64,000 nt of DNA from Limnobacter alexandrii (GTDB lineage Bacteria > Pseudomonadota > Gammaproteobacteria > Burkholderiales > Burkholderiaceae_B): assembly GCF_005871185.1 (NCBI RefSeq), contig NZ_SWKN01000007.1, forward strand, positions 310,001 through 374,000, in the 5' to 3' direction. Below the pieces are notes generated by a model. That model was given only the letters and a program-made list of their open reading frames with translations. It did no database searches and was not told the DNA's origin. The translations under genes and the position numbers were made by a program. The stretch's first letter is position 1. Every line of letters begins with the position of its first letter. This document shows, piece after piece, positions 18,434 through 29,312 of this stretch.

Positions 18434-21058
18434 ATGAGCATGAACACACAATTCCGTAAAAACCTGCCCGGCACGGCACTTGATTTTTTCGACGCCCAAG
18501 AGGCTGTGGATGCGATCGAGCCCGGCGCCTGGGACAAGCTGCCCTACACCAGCAAGGTGTTGGCCGAGCAACTGGTTCGCCGTTGCGAACCCAGCGCACT
18601 GACCGACAGCCTGAAACAGCTGGTATACCGTAAGCGCGACCTGGACTTTCCCTGGTACCCCGCGCGCGTGGTGTGCCATGACATTCTGGGCCAGACCGCT
18701 TTGGTGGATTTGGCTGGCCTTCGCAATGCGATTGCAGACCAGGGTGGTGACCCTTCCTTGGTGAACCCAGTGGTTCCCACGCAATTGATCGTGGACCATT
18801 CACTGGCGGTGGAATGTGGTGGCTTTGACCCCGATGCATTCCAGAAAAACCGTGACATTGAAGAGCGCCGCAACGAAGACCGTTTCCACTTCATTAACTG
18901 GACAAAAACTGCATTCAAGAACGTGGACGTGATTCCAGCAGGCAACGGCATCATGCACCAGATCAACTTGGAGAAAATGTCGCCGGTGGTGCAAGTGCGC
19001 GAAGGCGTTGCTTTCCCCGACACCTGTGTGGGCACGGACAGCCACACACCCCACGTGGACGCACTGGGCGTGATTTCCATTGGTGTGGGTGGTCTTGAAG
19101 CTGAAACCGTGATGCTGGGCCGTGCGTCGATGATGCGCCTGCCCGACATAGTGGGTGTGGAACTGACCGGCAAGCGCCAGCCCGGCATTACCGCCACCGA
19201 CATTGTGCTGGAACTGACTGCATTCTTGCGCAAAGAACGTGTTGTGGGTGCCTACATCGAGTTTTTCGGTGAAGGTGCAAACAGCCTGAGTATTGGCGAC
19301 CGTGCGACCATCTCCAACATGACACCGGAATATGGCGCAACCGCTGCGATGTTCTACATCGACGAGCAAACCATTGACTACCTGAAACTGACTGGTCGTG
19401 AAGACGAGCAGGTGAAACTGGTGGAGCAATACGCCAAGCACACCGGCCTGTGGGCCAGCAAGATGGTGGGTGCGGAATATGAACGTGTGCTGACATTTGA
19501 CTTGAGCAAGGTGGTGCGCAGCATGGCGGGCCCATCGAACCCGCATGCGCGCGTGGCCACCAGTGATTTGGCGGCCAGAGGCATTGCGGTGAATCTGGAC
19601 AAGGCCCGCGAAGAGGAAGCAAAAGGCCTGATGCCTGATGGCGCGGTGATTATCGCCGCCATCACCAGCTGCACCAACACCAGCAACCCACGTAACGTGG
19701 TGGCAGCCGCTTTGTTGGCTCGCAAAGCCAATGAAATGGGCCTTGTGCGCAAGCCCTGGGTTAAATCTTCATTCGCACCTGGCTCGAAAGTAGCCGAGTT
19801 GTATTTGAAAGAATCTGGGCTTCTAAGCGATCTTGAAAAGTTAGGCTTCGGCATTGTGGCGTTTGCCTGCACCACCTGCAACGGCATGAGCGGCGCGCTT
19901 GATCCTGTTATCCAACAGGAAATCATCGACCGCGACCTGTACGCCACAGCAGTGCTTTCAGGCAACCGCAACTTCGATGGCCGCATTCACCCGTATGCGA
20001 AGCAGGCATTTTTGGCTTCGCCCCCTTTGGTGGTGGCTTACGCCATTGCAGGCACCATTCGCTTTGACATTGAGCAAGATGTACTGGGTGTGGTCGATGG
20101 CAAGGAAATTCGCCTCAAAGACCTGTGGCCTTCAGACGAAGAAATCGATGCGATTGTGAAGGAATTCGTGAAGCCCTCGCAGTTCCGCGAAATCTACATT
20201 CCCATGTTTGACCTGGGTGCGATTGAAGAAGCGAAAAGCCCCTTGTATGACTGGAGGCCTCAGAGCACCTACATTCGCCGCCCACCCTACTGGGACACCG
20301 AAGGCCAAGGCGCTTTGGCTGCGCGACCACGCACGCTTAAAAACATGCGCCCACTGGCCGTGCTGGGTGACAACATCACGACTGACCACCTCAGCCCATC
20401 GAACGCCATTTTGATGAAGAGCGCTGCTGGTGAATACCTGCACAAAATGGGTTTGCCTGAAGAGGACTTCAACAGCTACGCCACACACCGTGGCGATCAC
20501 CTGACCGCGCAACGTGCCACATTTGCCAACCCCACGCTGCTTAACGAAATGGTACGTGATGAAAACGGCAATGTGAAAAAAGGCTCACTGGCCCGCATTG
20601 AACCTGAAGGCAAGGTGACGCGCATGTGGGAAGCGATTGAAACCTATATGGACCGTGGTCAACCGCTGATTATCATTGCAGGCGCTGACTATGGTCAGGG
20701 TTCTTCACGCGACTGGGCGGCCAAAGGCGTTCGCTTGGCCGGCGTAGAAGCAATTATTGCCGAAGGGTTCGAGCGCATTCACCGCACCAACCTGATTGGT
20801 ATGGGCACCCTGCCCCTGGAATTCAAGGCTGGCGATACTCGCCACACCTACAACATTGACGGCACGGAAGTGTTTGAAGTGTTGGGTGAGCGCAGCCCGC
20901 GTGCAACCCTGACTGTGGTAATGACCCGCAAGAATGGTGAGCGCGTTGAATTCCCCGTGACCTGCCGTTTGGACACAGCCGAGGAAGTGTCCATTTACGA
21001 AGCTGGCGGTGTGTTGCAACGTTTCGCGCAAGACTTTCTGGAAGGTAAGGCAGCATGA
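18434..21058 (+). CDS. acnD: 2-methylcitrate dehydratase, Fe/S-dependent (AcnD)
   Basis: 874 residues, aconitase superfamily. With PrpF it replaces PrpD and converts 2-methylcitrate towards 2-methylisocitrate via 2-methylaconitate. The Fe-S cluster cysteines are in [10 protein letters not shown] (around residue 412) and ACTTCNGMSG (around 478-481). The C-terminal swivel domain has [26 protein letters not shown] and IGMGTLPLEF. Two ATG codons (18434 and 18440) can serve; the second has better spacing to AAGG. It overlaps prpF by four bases (ATGA). Assignment as AcnD rather than AcnA rests on operon context and its pairing with prpF. Confidence 0.95.
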   Translation: MSMNTQFRKNLPGTALDFFDAQEAVDAIEPGAWDKLPYTSKVLAEQLVRRCEPSALTDSLKQLVYRKRDLDFPWYPARVVCHDILGQTALVDLAGLRNAIADQGGDPSLVNPVVPTQLIVDHSLAVECGGFDPDAFQKNRDIEERRNEDRFHFINWTKTAFKNVDVIPAGNGIMHQINLEKMSPVVQVREGVAFPDTCVGTDSHTPHVDALGVISIGVGGLEAETVMLGRASMMRLPDIVGVELTGKRQPGITATDIVLELTAFLRKERVVGAYIEFFGEGANSLSIGDRATISNMTPEYGATAAMFYIDEQTIDYLKLTGREDEQVKLVEQYAKHTGLWASKMVGAEYERVLTFDLSKVVRSMAGPSNPHARVATSDLAARGIAVNLDKAREEEAKGLMPDGAVIIAAITSCTNTSNPRNVVAAALLARKANEMGLVRKPWVKSSFAPGSKVAELYLKESGLLSDLEKLGFGIVAFACTTCNGMSGALDPVIQQEIIDRDLYATAVLSGNRNFDGRIHPYAKQAFLASPPLVVAYAIAGTIRFDIEQDVLGVVDGKEIRLKDLWPSDEEIDAIVKEFVKPSQFREIYIPMFDLGAIEEAKSPLYDWRPQSTYIRRPPYWDTEGQGALAARPRTLKNMRPLAVLGDNITTDHLSPSNAILMKSAAGEYLHKMGLPEEDFNSYATHRGDHLTAQRATFANPTLLNEMVRDENGNVKKGSLARIEPEGKVTRMWEAIETYMDRGQPLIIIAGADYGQGSSRDWAAKGVRLAGVEAIIAEGFERIHRTNLIGMGTLPLEFKAGDTRHTYNIDGTEVFEVLGERSPRATLTVVMTRKNGERVEFPVTCRLDTAEEVSIYEAGGVLQRFAQDFLEGKAA

Positions 21059-22266
21059 CGAACAAGCCAAGCCAACAACTGAAAGTACCCGCCACCTACA
21101 TGCGTGGCGGCACCAGCAAGGGTGTTTTTTTCAGGCTGCAGGATTTACCCGCCGCCTGCCAACAGCCCGGTGAAGCACGCGACAAGCTGTTGTTGCGCGT
21201 CATTGGCAGCCCAGACCCTTATGGCAAACAAATCGACGGCATGGGCGGTGCCACATCCAGCACCAGTAAAACCGTCATTTTGAGCAAAAGCAGCAAGGCT
21301 GACCATGACGTGGACTACCTGTTTGGTCAGGTTTCCATCGACAAGGCGTTTGTGGACTGGAGCGGCAACTGCGGCAACCTGTCCTCGGCAGTGGGTTCAT
21401 TCGCGGTGGCCAGCGGTTTGGTGGACCCGACACGCGTGCCACAAAACGGCACTTGTGTGGTGCGCATTTGGCAAGCCAACATTGGCAAAACCATCATCGC
21501 GCACGTGCCCATCACCGATGGTCTGGTTCAGGAAACTGGCGACTTTGAACTCGATGGCGTCACCTTCCCGGCCGCTGAAGTTCAGCTAGAATTTCTAGAC
21601 CCGGCTGATGAGGGCGAGGATGCCAATGCTACCAATAGAGGCGGCAGCATGTTCCCCACCGGCAACCTGATCGACGATCTGGACGTACCCGGTGTGGGCA
21701 CGCTGAAGGCCACGCTAATCAATGCAGGCATCCCGACCATTTTTGTGAATGCGGAAAGCATTGGTTACACAGGTTGCGAATTGCAAGACGACATCAACAG
21801 CGACCCGAAAGCCTTGGCCATGTTCGAAACCATTCGTGCCCATGGTGCGGTAAAAATGGGATTGATCAAACACGTGGACGAGGCCGCCAAACGGCAACAT
21901 ACGCCCAAGGTGGCTTTCGTGGCCCCGCCTAAAACCTACACCAGTTCAAGCGGCAAAGTGGTTGAGGCCGCGGGCATCGACCTGTTGGTGCGCGCCATGA
22001 GCATGGGCAAACTGCACCATGCCATGATGGGCACAGCTGCGGTGGCCATTGGTACGGCAGCTGCTGTACCGGGTACCCTGGTAAACATCGCGGCAGGTGG
22101 CACTGAACGGGAAGCCGTTCGCTTTGGCCACCCCAGTGGTACTTTGCGTGTGGGTGCCCAAGCTGTGCAGGAAAACGGTCAGTGGGCCGTGAAAAAAGCC
22201 ATCATGAGCCGCAGCGCACGCGTGCTCATGGAAGGCTTTGTTCGTGTACCCAGCGACACCTTTTAA
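21055..22266 (+). CDS. prpF: 2-methylaconitate cis-trans isomerase PrpF
   Basis: 403 residues, diaminopimelate-epimerase-like fold. The start TYMRGGTSKGVFF and the later DWSGNCGNLSSAVG and HPSGTLRVG are the most recognisable PrpF parts. PrpF isomerises the 2-methylaconitate made by AcnD to the isomer used in the next hydration. The start overlaps the acnD stop (ATGA), so coupling is likely. Last gene of the prp operon; its stop overlaps the stop of the convergent amidase gene. Confidence 0.95.
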   Translation: MTNKPSQQLKVPATYMRGGTSKGVFFRLQDLPAACQQPGEARDKLLLRVIGSPDPYGKQIDGMGGATSSTSKTVILSKSSKADHDVDYLFGQVSIDKAFVDWSGNCGNLSSAVGSFAVASGLVDPTRVPQNGTCVVRIWQANIGKTIIAHVPITDGLVQETGDFELDGVTFPAAEVQLEFLDPADEGEDANATNRGGSMFPTGNLIDDLDVPGVGTLKATLINAGIPTIFVNAESIGYTGCELQDDINSDPKALAMFETIRAHGAVKMGLIKHVDEAAKRQHTPKVAFVAPPKTYTSSSGKVVEAAGIDLLVRAMSMGKLHHAMMGTAAVAIGTAAAVPGTLVNIAAGGTEREAVRFGHPSGTLRVGAQAVQENGQWAVKKAIMSRSARVLMEGFVRVPSDTF

Positions 22267-23768
22267 GCACTGACTCCCGAGTACAAGGGCGGACGCTTGT
22301 CCGCCCACGGCTTGGCCTGCTCCAACTGAGCAGCCAGGTTCAGCAACACATGTTCCTCACCAAATCGACCCGTGAACATCATGCCCACCGGAATATTTTG
22401 TGAATTCCAGTGCAATGGCACGCTCATGGATGGTTGACCAGTTACGTTGGCCGGCATGGTTTGCGAGCAATACTGATACACCCGTCGCCCAGCCTTCAGC
22501 ACGAAATCTTTTTGCTTGGCGATGAAACCAATCGGCAAATAACTGAGCGCTTTCAACTCAACCATTTCCTGAGCGGTCGGGCGCAGCCCGCCCACCGAGA
22601 TTGGCAATTCGCCCAGTGTGCTGGTCAGCAAGGCGTCGTAAGGCTCAAAAAAGGTCATCCACTGCCTTGAAAACTGGGCCATGGTCCACACTGCATTGGC
22701 CACATCGCCACCGTTAAAACTTCGACCCAATTTCATTAGTGCCCAGGTACGTGCCTCGAAATCAGCAGCTTTGCCTTTACGCCCCAATATGCGCTCACCT
22801 TCCTTCAAAGTGGCTGCCATTTCAGAACACACCAACACGGTGTAGGCGTAAATGAATTCTTCTTTGTTAATCGGCAGGCGCACCTCTTCACATTTGTGGC
22901 CAAGGCTTTCAAGCAGCTTGACGGTGTCCAGCACACCCTGCTGGCAATCACTGTGCAGGGTTTCGCCCAGTGCTGGGTCAAGGGAATAGGCAATTTTCAG
23001 CTTCTTGGGCTTTGCTTCAATGGCCGCCGCGTAAGTTTTTGCGGGTGGCGCAATTCGCAACAATTGGCCAGGGTAATTGCCGTGAAGGCAATCAAGCATG
23101 TGTGCTGAATCCCGTACCGTGCGCGACACCACGTGCTCGGCAATGAAGCCAAACCAGCCATCGGCTTGATCAGGGCCAGAGGGTACCCTGCCACGCGTAG
23201 GCTTCAAACCAAACAAACCGGTACACGATGCAGGCACGCGGATTGACCCCCCGCCGTCACTTGCACTGGCCATTGGCACGATTCCCGCCGCCACTGCGGC
23301 AGATGAGCCACCGCTGGAACCGCCAGGGCTACGAAGTGGGTCCCAGGGGTTGCGACACGCACCCGTCAGTTCAGGCTCGGTTGACGGCGTGATCCCAAAT
23401 TCCGGGGTGGCAGTTTTTCCAAAAATATTCAGGCCAGCCTGCTTGAAGCGCTTTACGTACTCTGAATCTTCAGAAGGCACAAAGCCTTTGTAGAAACGAC
23501 TGCCGCAGCTCATTTCAACACCTGCATAGCTGGCAATCAGGTCTTTCAACAAAAATGGAACACCCGCAAAAGGTCCTTCCACGGTTTCTTTGGCACGTGC
23601 GCGTGCGATGTCGTACATGGGTCGAATCACCGCGTTGATGCGTGGGTTGACTTTCTCGGTGCGCGCAATGCTCTCCTCAAGCAATTCACCAGCACTTACC
23701 TCGCCTTTTTTAACCAACTCGGCCAGGCCAAGGGCGTCGAACTGATCATATTCTTTAAAACCTGCCAT
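22263..23768 (-). CDS. Amidase signature family hydrolase
   Basis: 501 residues from the preferred start at 23768, where GGGAG lies upstream; the frame is open ten codons more. The amidase signature is complete: catalytic lysine in FLLKDL, and [13 protein letters not shown] followed by [27 protein letters not shown] with the two catalytic serines. Members hydrolyse amide or ester bonds of varied substrates (aryl amides, 6-aminohexanoate oligomers, glutamyl-tRNA). No GatB or GatC is nearby, so this is not likely GatA. Substrate unknown. Convergent with prpF, with overlapping stop codons. Confidence 0.88.
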   Translation of the reverse strand: MAGFKEYDQFDALGLAELVKKGEVSAGELLEESIARTEKVNPRINAVIRPMYDIARARAKETVEGPFAGVPFLLKDLIASYAGVEMSCGSRFYKGFVPSEDSEYVKRFKQAGLNIFGKTATPEFGITPSTEPELTGACRNPWDPLRSPGGSSGGSSAAVAAGIVPMASASDGGGSIRVPASCTGLFGLKPTRGRVPSGPDQADGWFGFIAEHVVSRTVRDSAHMLDCLHGNYPGQLLRIAPPAKTYAAAIEAKPKKLKIAYSLDPALGETLHSDCQQGVLDTVKLLESLGHKCEEVRLPINKEEFIYAYTVLVCSEMAATLKEGERILGRKGKAADFEARTWALMKLGRSFNGGDVANAVWTMAQFSRQWMTFFEPYDALLTSTLGELPISVGGLRPTAQEMVELKALSYLPIGFIAKQKDFVLKAGRRVYQYCSQTMPANVTGQPSMSVPLHWNSQNIPVGMMFTGRFGEEHVLLNLAAQLEQAKPWADKRPPLYSGVSA

Positions 23769-23902
23769 TTTTATTGTGTCTCCCAAAAACCTGAACATCT
23801 ATGAATGTAAGTGAATATCTTACCCCACTCAGGTAATACCCACCCAAACCGCAAACAGGAACAATAAGGCATCTCGAATTTTAATCATCGCGAACACTCA
23901 TC

Positions 23903-24325
23903 ATGAATCCGCCCACGCTCGCGTGTGTTGTATTTAGCGACTATCCAATCAAGACAATGGCTTACCAGCGCTTTTTGAGCGGACTGGGAGAGGAAAGGGT
24001 TCACTTGTTGCGCAACCTCAATTCCGACATCAGCGAGATTTCAAACGCGAAACTTGTAATTTGCGACATGAATATCATGGAGGAGTTTGAGGAGCGAGCA
24101 CTCGCCACACTCGAACAAAATTTTCCAAAAGCCAATATTCTGTTTCTTGAAGAAGACCACAGCGACATGCGCGTGAAATTCTCAAACCACAGGGACATTT
24201 GCCGGCTTGGAAAACTTGCGGAAATCAATGTGATTCATTCAACCCTGAAAGAATTACTTTTGCAGGTCAGCCGGAAATCAAAAAAATCACAGCGATTCCG
24301 AAAAGAACGAGTGGAGCAAACGTAA
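23903..24325 (+). CDS. Uncharacterised protein, receiver-like alpha/beta pattern
   Basis: 140 residues. Alternating strands and helices (LACVVFSDYPI, KLVICDMNIMEEFEERALATLEQNFPKANILFLEEDH, VIHSTLKELLLQV) resemble a degenerate response-regulator receiver domain: the acidic VICDMN could sit where the phosphoacceptor Asp normally is, but the match is weak. No output domain follows; the tail is basic (RKSKKSQRFRKERVEQT). I cannot name it. The start has no strong ribosome binding site. Its stop codon lies in the arm of the terminator shared with acnB. Confidence 0.6.
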   Translation: MNPPTLACVVFSDYPIKTMAYQRFLSGLGEERVHLLRNLNSDISEISNAKLVICDMNIMEEFEERALATLEQNFPKANILFLEEDHSDMRVKFSNHRDICRLGKLAEINVIHSTLKELLLQVSRKSKKSQRFRKERVEQT

Positions 24326-24351
24326 AAAAGCCACCCGAAGGTGGCTTTTTT
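24324..24351. terminator. Bidirectional terminator between the 140-residue gene and acnB
   Basis: Perfect 12-bp inverted repeat AAAAAAGCCACC / GGTGGCTTTTTT with a CGAA loop. A and T runs on both sides let it serve both convergent genes. Its core is the same as the gltA terminator at 724-749. Confidence 0.9.
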
Positions 24352-24371
24352 ATGCACTACAACAAGCAGCA

Positions 24372-26954
24372 TTACGCAGCCAATTGCGCCTTGTTCGCAA
24401 TTTCCACGAACTCGGGAATCTGATCGAAGTTCATGTAACGGTAAACTTCACCAGACACATTGCCCAGCATTTTCACCTGCTCCATGTACTCTTCCACAGT
24501 GGGGATCTTGCCCATCAGCGCGCAAACGGCCGAAAGTTCAGCCGAGGCCAGATAAACCCGAGTATCAATACCCAAGCGGTTCGGGAAGTTACGTGTCGAA
24601 GTAGACACGCCTGTTGAACCCTTGCGGATTTGAGCCTGGTTACCCATGCACAGTGAACAGCCCGGCAATTCCATGCGCGCACCCGTGCGGCCCAAAATAC
24701 CGTAGTAGCCTTCTTCGGTCAGGATGTGCTGGTCCATCTTCGTGGGTGGTGCAATCCACAAACGGGTTGGAATGTCGCTCTTGCCTTCAAGCACCTTGCC
24801 AGCTGCACGGAAATGGCCAATGTTGGTCATGCAAGAACCGATAAACACTTCATCAATCTTGTCGCCAGCCACTTCACTCAGAAACTTTGCATCATCAGGA
24901 TCATTCGGGCAGCAAAGAATTGGTTCTTTGATGTCAGCCAAATCAATTTCGATCACTGCAGCGTATTCAGCATCTGGATCTGCTTTCAACAATTCAGGAT
25001 TGGCAATCCACTCTTCCATCGCCTTGATACGGCGAGTCAGTGTGCGAGCATCTTGGTAGCCCTGAGCAATCATCCACTTCATCAAAGTGATGTTCGATGT
25101 CATGTATTCGATGATGGGCTCTTTGTCCAAGTGAATGGTACAACCAGCGGCTGAACGCTCAGCAGAAGCATCCGACAACTCAAACGCCTGTTCCACCTTC
25201 AACTGGGGCAGACCTTCGATTTCCAGAATGCGGCCTGAGAAAATATTCTTCTTGCCTTTCTTTTCAACAGTCAGCAAACCAGCTTTGATGGCATACAAAG
25301 GAATGGCATGAACCAAGTCGCGCAAAGTCACGCCAGGCTGCATTTCACCTTTAAAGCGCACCAACACAGACTCGGGCATGTCCAAAGGCATCACACCTGT
25401 GGCTGCGGCAAACGCAACCAAGCCTGACCCAGCGGGGAAAGAAATACCAATCGGGAAACGGGTGTGTGAATCGCCACCAGTGCCAACCGTGTCGGGCATC
25501 AACAAGCGGTTGAGCCAGCTGTGGATAATACCGTCACCTGGGCGCAGGGCCACGCCACCGCGGTTTTCGATGAAGTCGGGCAGTTCGTGGTGCATTTTCA
25601 CATCCACGGGCTTGGGGTAAGCCGCAGTGTGGCAGAACGACTGCATCACCAAGTCGGCAGAGAAGCCCAAGCAAGCCAGGTCTTTCAATTCGTCGCGAGT
25701 CATTGGACCCGTGGTGTCCTGAGAACCCACGGTGGTCATCTTGGGTTCGCAGTAAGTACCGGGGCGAACACCTTCCACGCCACAAGCCTTGCCAACCATT
25801 TTCTGGGCCAAGCTGTAACCTTTGCTGGAAGCAGCCTGTGAAGAGGGACGACGGAACACGGGGCTTGGGCCGTCACCCAATGCAGCGCGCGCGCGGTCTG
25901 TCAGGCCACGACCGATAATCAGGGGAATACGGCCACCAGCGCGTACCTCATCAAACAGCACATCGGTTTTCATGCTGAATTCAGCAATCACTGCACCGTT
26001 TTTCAGGGCCTTGCCTTCGAATGGGCGCAATTCAATTTCGTCACCCATCTCCATCTGGCTTACGTCAAGCTCGATTGGCAACGCGCCGGCGTCTTCCATG
26101 GTGTTGAAGAAAATTGGGGCAATTTTGTTACCCAGACAGTAGCCGCCAAAACGCTTGTTCGGGATGAAAGGAATGTCATCGCCAGTGAACCACAATACGC
26201 TGTTGGTGGCTGACTTGCGTGAAGAACCAGTACCCACCACGTCGCCCACGTAGGCGATTGGGTTGCCCTTGGCGATCAAGGCTTGCAGCTGCTTGATCGG
26301 GCCAACCTTGCCTGGTTCATCGGCTTCAATGCCGGGGCGTGGGTTTTTCAGCATGGCCAAGGCGTGCAGTGGAATGTCGGGGCGGCTCCACGCATCGGGC
26401 GCAGGCGACAAATCGTCGGTGTTGGTTTCGCCAGTGACTTTGAACACGGTCAGCTTGATGCTCTGTGGCACTTCCGGGCGGCTGGTGAACCACTCGGCGT
26501 CGGCCCAGCTTTGAATCACTTTCTTGGCATTTGCACTGCCCTTGTCGGCCAGATCCTTCACATCGTGGAAGTAATCGAACATCAACAGTGTTTTTGACAA
26601 GGCTTCAGCAGCAATCTCGCCCACTTCGGCGTCATTCAGGGCATCAATCAATGGCTTGATGTTAAAACCGCCCAGCATGGTGCCCAGCAAGAAAGTGGCC
26701 TTCTTGCGGTCGATCAGCTTGCAGGAGTCAGAGCCAGCCACGATAGCGGCCAAGAATGCAGACTTCACTTTGGCTGCATCGTCCACACCAGCGGGAACAC
26801 GGTTGGTAATCAGGTCGAGCAGAAATTCTTCTTCGCCTGCGGGTGGGTTCTTCAGCAGCTGAACCAGATCAGCGGTTTGCTGAGCAGACAAAGGCAATGG
26901 AGGAATGCCCAACGTTGCGCGTTCGGCAACGTGTTGGCGATAGGACTCAAGCAT
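24372..26954 (-). CDS. acnB: Aconitate hydratase B
   Basis: 860 residues. Isomerises citrate and isocitrate; the main vegetative aconitase in many proteobacteria and also an mRNA-binding post-transcriptional regulator when it loses its cluster. AcnB architecture is visible: an N-terminal HEAT-like domain (about 1-160, starting [23 protein letters not shown]), then the swivel domain ([20 protein letters not shown]) and the catalytic domains with [32 protein letters not shown] and [11 protein letters not shown] holding the cluster cysteines. Upstream lies the motif shared with gntR/mdh. Confidence 0.97.
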   Translation of the reverse strand: MLESYRQHVAERATLGIPPLPLSAQQTADLVQLLKNPPAGEEEFLLDLITNRVPAGVDDAAKVKSAFLAAIVAGSDSCKLIDRKKATFLLGTMLGGFNIKPLIDALNDAEVGEIAAEALSKTLLMFDYFHDVKDLADKGSANAKKVIQSWADAEWFTSRPEVPQSIKLTVFKVTGETNTDDLSPAPDAWSRPDIPLHALAMLKNPRPGIEADEPGKVGPIKQLQALIAKGNPIAYVGDVVGTGSSRKSATNSVLWFTGDDIPFIPNKRFGGYCLGNKIAPIFFNTMEDAGALPIELDVSQMEMGDEIELRPFEGKALKNGAVIAEFSMKTDVLFDEVRAGGRIPLIIGRGLTDRARAALGDGPSPVFRRPSSQAASSKGYSLAQKMVGKACGVEGVRPGTYCEPKMTTVGSQDTTGPMTRDELKDLACLGFSADLVMQSFCHTAAYPKPVDVKMHHELPDFIENRGGVALRPGDGIIHSWLNRLLMPDTVGTGGDSHTRFPIGISFPAGSGLVAFAAATGVMPLDMPESVLVRFKGEMQPGVTLRDLVHAIPLYAIKAGLLTVEKKGKKNIFSGRILEIEGLPQLKVEQAFELSDASAERSAAGCTIHLDKEPIIEYMTSNITLMKWMIAQGYQDARTLTRRIKAMEEWIANPELLKADPDAEYAAVIEIDLADIKEPILCCPNDPDDAKFLSEVAGDKIDEVFIGSCMTNIGHFRAAGKVLEGKSDIPTRLWIAPPTKMDQHILTEEGYYGILGRTGARMELPGCSLCMGNQAQIRKGSTGVSTSTRNFPNRLGIDTRVYLASAELSAVCALMGKIPTVEEYMEQVKMLGNVSGEVYRYMNFDQIPEFVEIANKAQLAA

Positions 26955-27067
26955 GAGATCTCCCTAGATTGGGTGGGGGTCAATAGAAACTGTGTAATTT
27001 TGAGGCAGTTCGCACGCGCACACAAGTGTTGCGATGCAAAAGTGGCGGGGTTTCGAAGCCTCTCAAG

Positions 27068-27090
27068 TCTTATATATGATATAGGACTTT
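27068..27090. promoter_or_regulatory. Candidate GntR operator upstream of acnB
   Basis: TCTTATAT-ATG-ATATAGGA followed by CTTT. The 8-base halves are inverted repeats with one mismatch. It lies 114 bases before the acnB start and matches the motif between gntR and mdh at 20 of 23 positions. The 183-base gap 26955-27137 contains no gene. Confidence 0.55.
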
Positions 27091-27137
27091 CCCTTATATT
27101 TGAAGGGGCTTGGACCGATTCGCCCTGCTTTTAGAGC

Positions 27138-28142
27138 CTATTGTCGCTTTGCACGCTGATATTTCGCAGGGCTTAAGCCAGTTACACGCTTAAAGGCATG
27201 GGTAAAGGCACTTTGATCGTTATACGCTAAAAAGTTGGCAATGTCGGCCAGGCTTAATTCGCCCGCCTCAAGGCAGTTTTTGGCCATTTCAACCCGCACC
27301 CGCTCAAGTTCATCCCGAAAACTGCTGCCCTGCTCCTGCAAGCGCCTTTGTAACGTGCGCGTGCTCATGAACAAGCGGCGTGCAACCTCGTCCAGTGAAG
27401 GCGAGCCAGCGCTGACCGATTCCTGTATGGTCTTTTGCAGACCTGCAATGGATTCATCACCTGCCTTCACCTGTTTCAACAACAATTGCGCCTGCTGGTC
27501 CAGCATGCTTCGCATAACATGGTCCGGCGATTTCAATGACGTTTCAAGCAAACTGGCGGGCCACACCACCTCGGTGTAATTGCCTGCAAAGCCAACTTCA
27601 CATTGGAAAAACGCATTGAAATCAGCTGGATTGACGGGCTCCGGATTAATAAACCGCACACGGCGTGGGTACACCGGTGTAGCAATCAAATGCTGGGTGA
27701 ATGCAACCAGCACCCCAATGGCCACCGAGTCCACCCAATGGCCCGGGCGTCCGCGTTCAGCCCCCCAACGCAAAATAATTTCATCGCCCTGAAAAGCAAC
27801 ATTCAGCGCATTTACGCTGTACACCAAATTTTCAAACTGCTGCAAACGGGCAAACGCTTCGCCCAAATTGGTGCAGCAACTGGCCACATAGCCCAACAGC
27901 CCCATGTTGGCCGGGCGTACATGGGCTGCTATTTTAAGTGGCATTGCAGGGTCTTGAACTTGTTCATGGGTCCATTGCAACATGGCTTGCCATTGCGGCA
28001 CCTCGATTCGATTCAACTCGCCAGCCACGGGCCTTGCAAAAGGTATGCGAGCAGCCACTTCGGGGTGAGCGCTGGCCAGCCAATCAAAAAGCAGGTTCAC
28101 GTAGCTGGCAGAAATATGTCCGAGATTAGAGTGCTGATCCAT
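27138..28142 (-). CDS. AraC family transcriptional regulator
   Basis: 334 residues. An N-terminal arabinose-binding-like (PF12625 type) domain, with LKIAAHVRPANMGLLGYVASCCTNLGEAFARLQQF, precedes a C-terminal double helix-turn-helix at about 240-334 (PSLDEVARRLFMSTRTLQRRLQEQGSSF ... LADIANFLAYNDQSAFTHAFKRVTGLSPAKYQ). Such regulators, for example OruR and other ornithine- or lipase-linked AraC proteins, usually activate a neighbouring catabolic gene. The divergent neighbour is a lipoprotein alpha/beta hydrolase starting 90 bases away, so that gene is the likely target. The ligand is unknown. Confidence 0.9.
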   Translation of the reverse strand: MDQHSNLGHISASYVNLLFDWLASAHPEVAARIPFARPVAGELNRIEVPQWQAMLQWTHEQVQDPAMPLKIAAHVRPANMGLLGYVASCCTNLGEAFARLQQFENLVYSVNALNVAFQGDEIILRWGAERGRPGHWVDSVAIGVLVAFTQHLIATPVYPRRVRFINPEPVNPADFNAFFQCEVGFAGNYTEVVWPASLLETSLKSPDHVMRSMLDQQAQLLLKQVKAGDESIAGLQKTIQESVSAGSPSLDEVARRLFMSTRTLQRRLQEQGSSFRDELERVRVEMAKNCLEAGELSLADIANFLAYNDQSAFTHAFKRVTGLSPAKYQRAKRQ

Positions 28143-28232
28143 TATTTGACAATAAGTATTGTCAGAAGAGTTTTACCTGTTCTATGCTAGCGCGTATTCA
28201 ACACAACAACCTCAATAATCAAACACCACGCC

Positions 28233-29204
28233 ATGAAAAAACACGCCACTGCAATCAAGCGACTCACAACCCTTTTCGCAAGCACCGCACTTCTTGGATT
28301 GAGTGCCTGTAGCGTCCAGGCGCCTGAAGGTGAAATTCAGGGTGCGGCTGGCCTGGCCATTGCCGCAGAACGTGCCATTTCTGGGCTGGAACGCAAAGTA
28401 CTTCAAATCGACGGCTTTGTGGTGCCTTACTTGCAAGGCGGCCAGGGCGAGCCCCTGGTTTTGATTCACGGTTTTGGCGGCTCGAAAGACAACTTCAATC
28501 GCGTGGCCTACTACCTGACGAATCACTACACCGTGTATTCCATTGATGTACCCGGTTTTGGCGCGTCCACCCGCGACATGAATGCCGACTACGTGATCAA
28601 CACCCAAATTGACCGCGTGCATGAAATCATCGAAAAGCTGGGCCTTGAACAAGCACACATTGGCGGCAACTCCATGGGCGGCTGGATCACCGGTGCCTAT
28701 GCGGCCAAATATCCCGAAAACGTGGCTTCGGTGTGGTTTTTGGCACCAGCGGGGTTACTGGAATCCAGAAAATCTGAAGTGATTCAGAAGTTCGAGACAA
28801 CGGGTGAAATTGTTTTAACAGCAAGTAATCGCGAAGAGTTTGAAAAAATTGTGGACGTCGTGATGTACGAGCGCCCTGCTTTCGCACCGGGCTTTGTGGT
28901 GGATGCCATGGCCGCCCGCGCTGCAGCAGACCAGCCATTGCATCAACGCATTTACAAAGATTTCAAATCAGTACCCTCTGACTTGGCGACGGTCTTGTCT
29001 TCATCCGATTACAAAGGCCCCGGCCTGATTGTGTGGGGCAAGGAAGACCGTGTTTTGCATGTGGATGGTGCAGCTGAACTAAAAACGGCAATGCCCGGCT
29101 TCGATGTGATTTTGATGGACAAGGTTGGCCATGTGCCGATGATGGAACAGCCTGAGCAAGTGGCAGCAGATTATGTGAAATGGCGGGAGGCGATTGCGCA
29201 ATAA
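28233..29204 (+). CDS. Lipoprotein alpha/beta hydrolase (lipase/esterase-like)
   Basis: 323 residues. The N-terminus MKKHATAIKRLTTLFASTAL is a signal peptide ending in a lipobox LSAC, predicting lipid anchoring at Cys26. The hydrolase core shows the oxyanion segment LIHGFGGSKDNF, nucleophile elbow GNSMGG (Ser in GxSxG), a VWGKEDRVLHVD acid loop and VGHVPMMEQP with the catalytic histidine. Probably an esterase or lipase acting in the periplasm or on the outer membrane; substrate unknown. Divergent from the AraC regulator. Confidence 0.87.
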   Translation: MKKHATAIKRLTTLFASTALLGLSACSVQAPEGEIQGAAGLAIAAERAISGLERKVLQIDGFVVPYLQGGQGEPLVLIHGFGGSKDNFNRVAYYLTNHYTVYSIDVPGFGASTRDMNADYVINTQIDRVHEIIEKLGLEQAHIGGNSMGGWITGAYAAKYPENVASVWFLAPAGLLESRKSEVIQKFETTGEIVLTASNREEFEKIVDVVMYERPAFAPGFVVDAMAARAAADQPLHQRIYKDFKSVPSDLATVLSSSDYKGPGLIVWGKEDRVLHVDGAAELKTAMPGFDVILMDKVGHVPMMEQPEQVAADYVKWREAIAQ

Positions 29205-29312
29205 ACAACCTGGCGCAATTTCACAAAAAAAAAGGCTTGATCTCACAATATTCCTTGCCAAAACCCGCGCACAATTCAAAGCATTAAAAAACCAAAACGC
29301 GGAGACACACGC

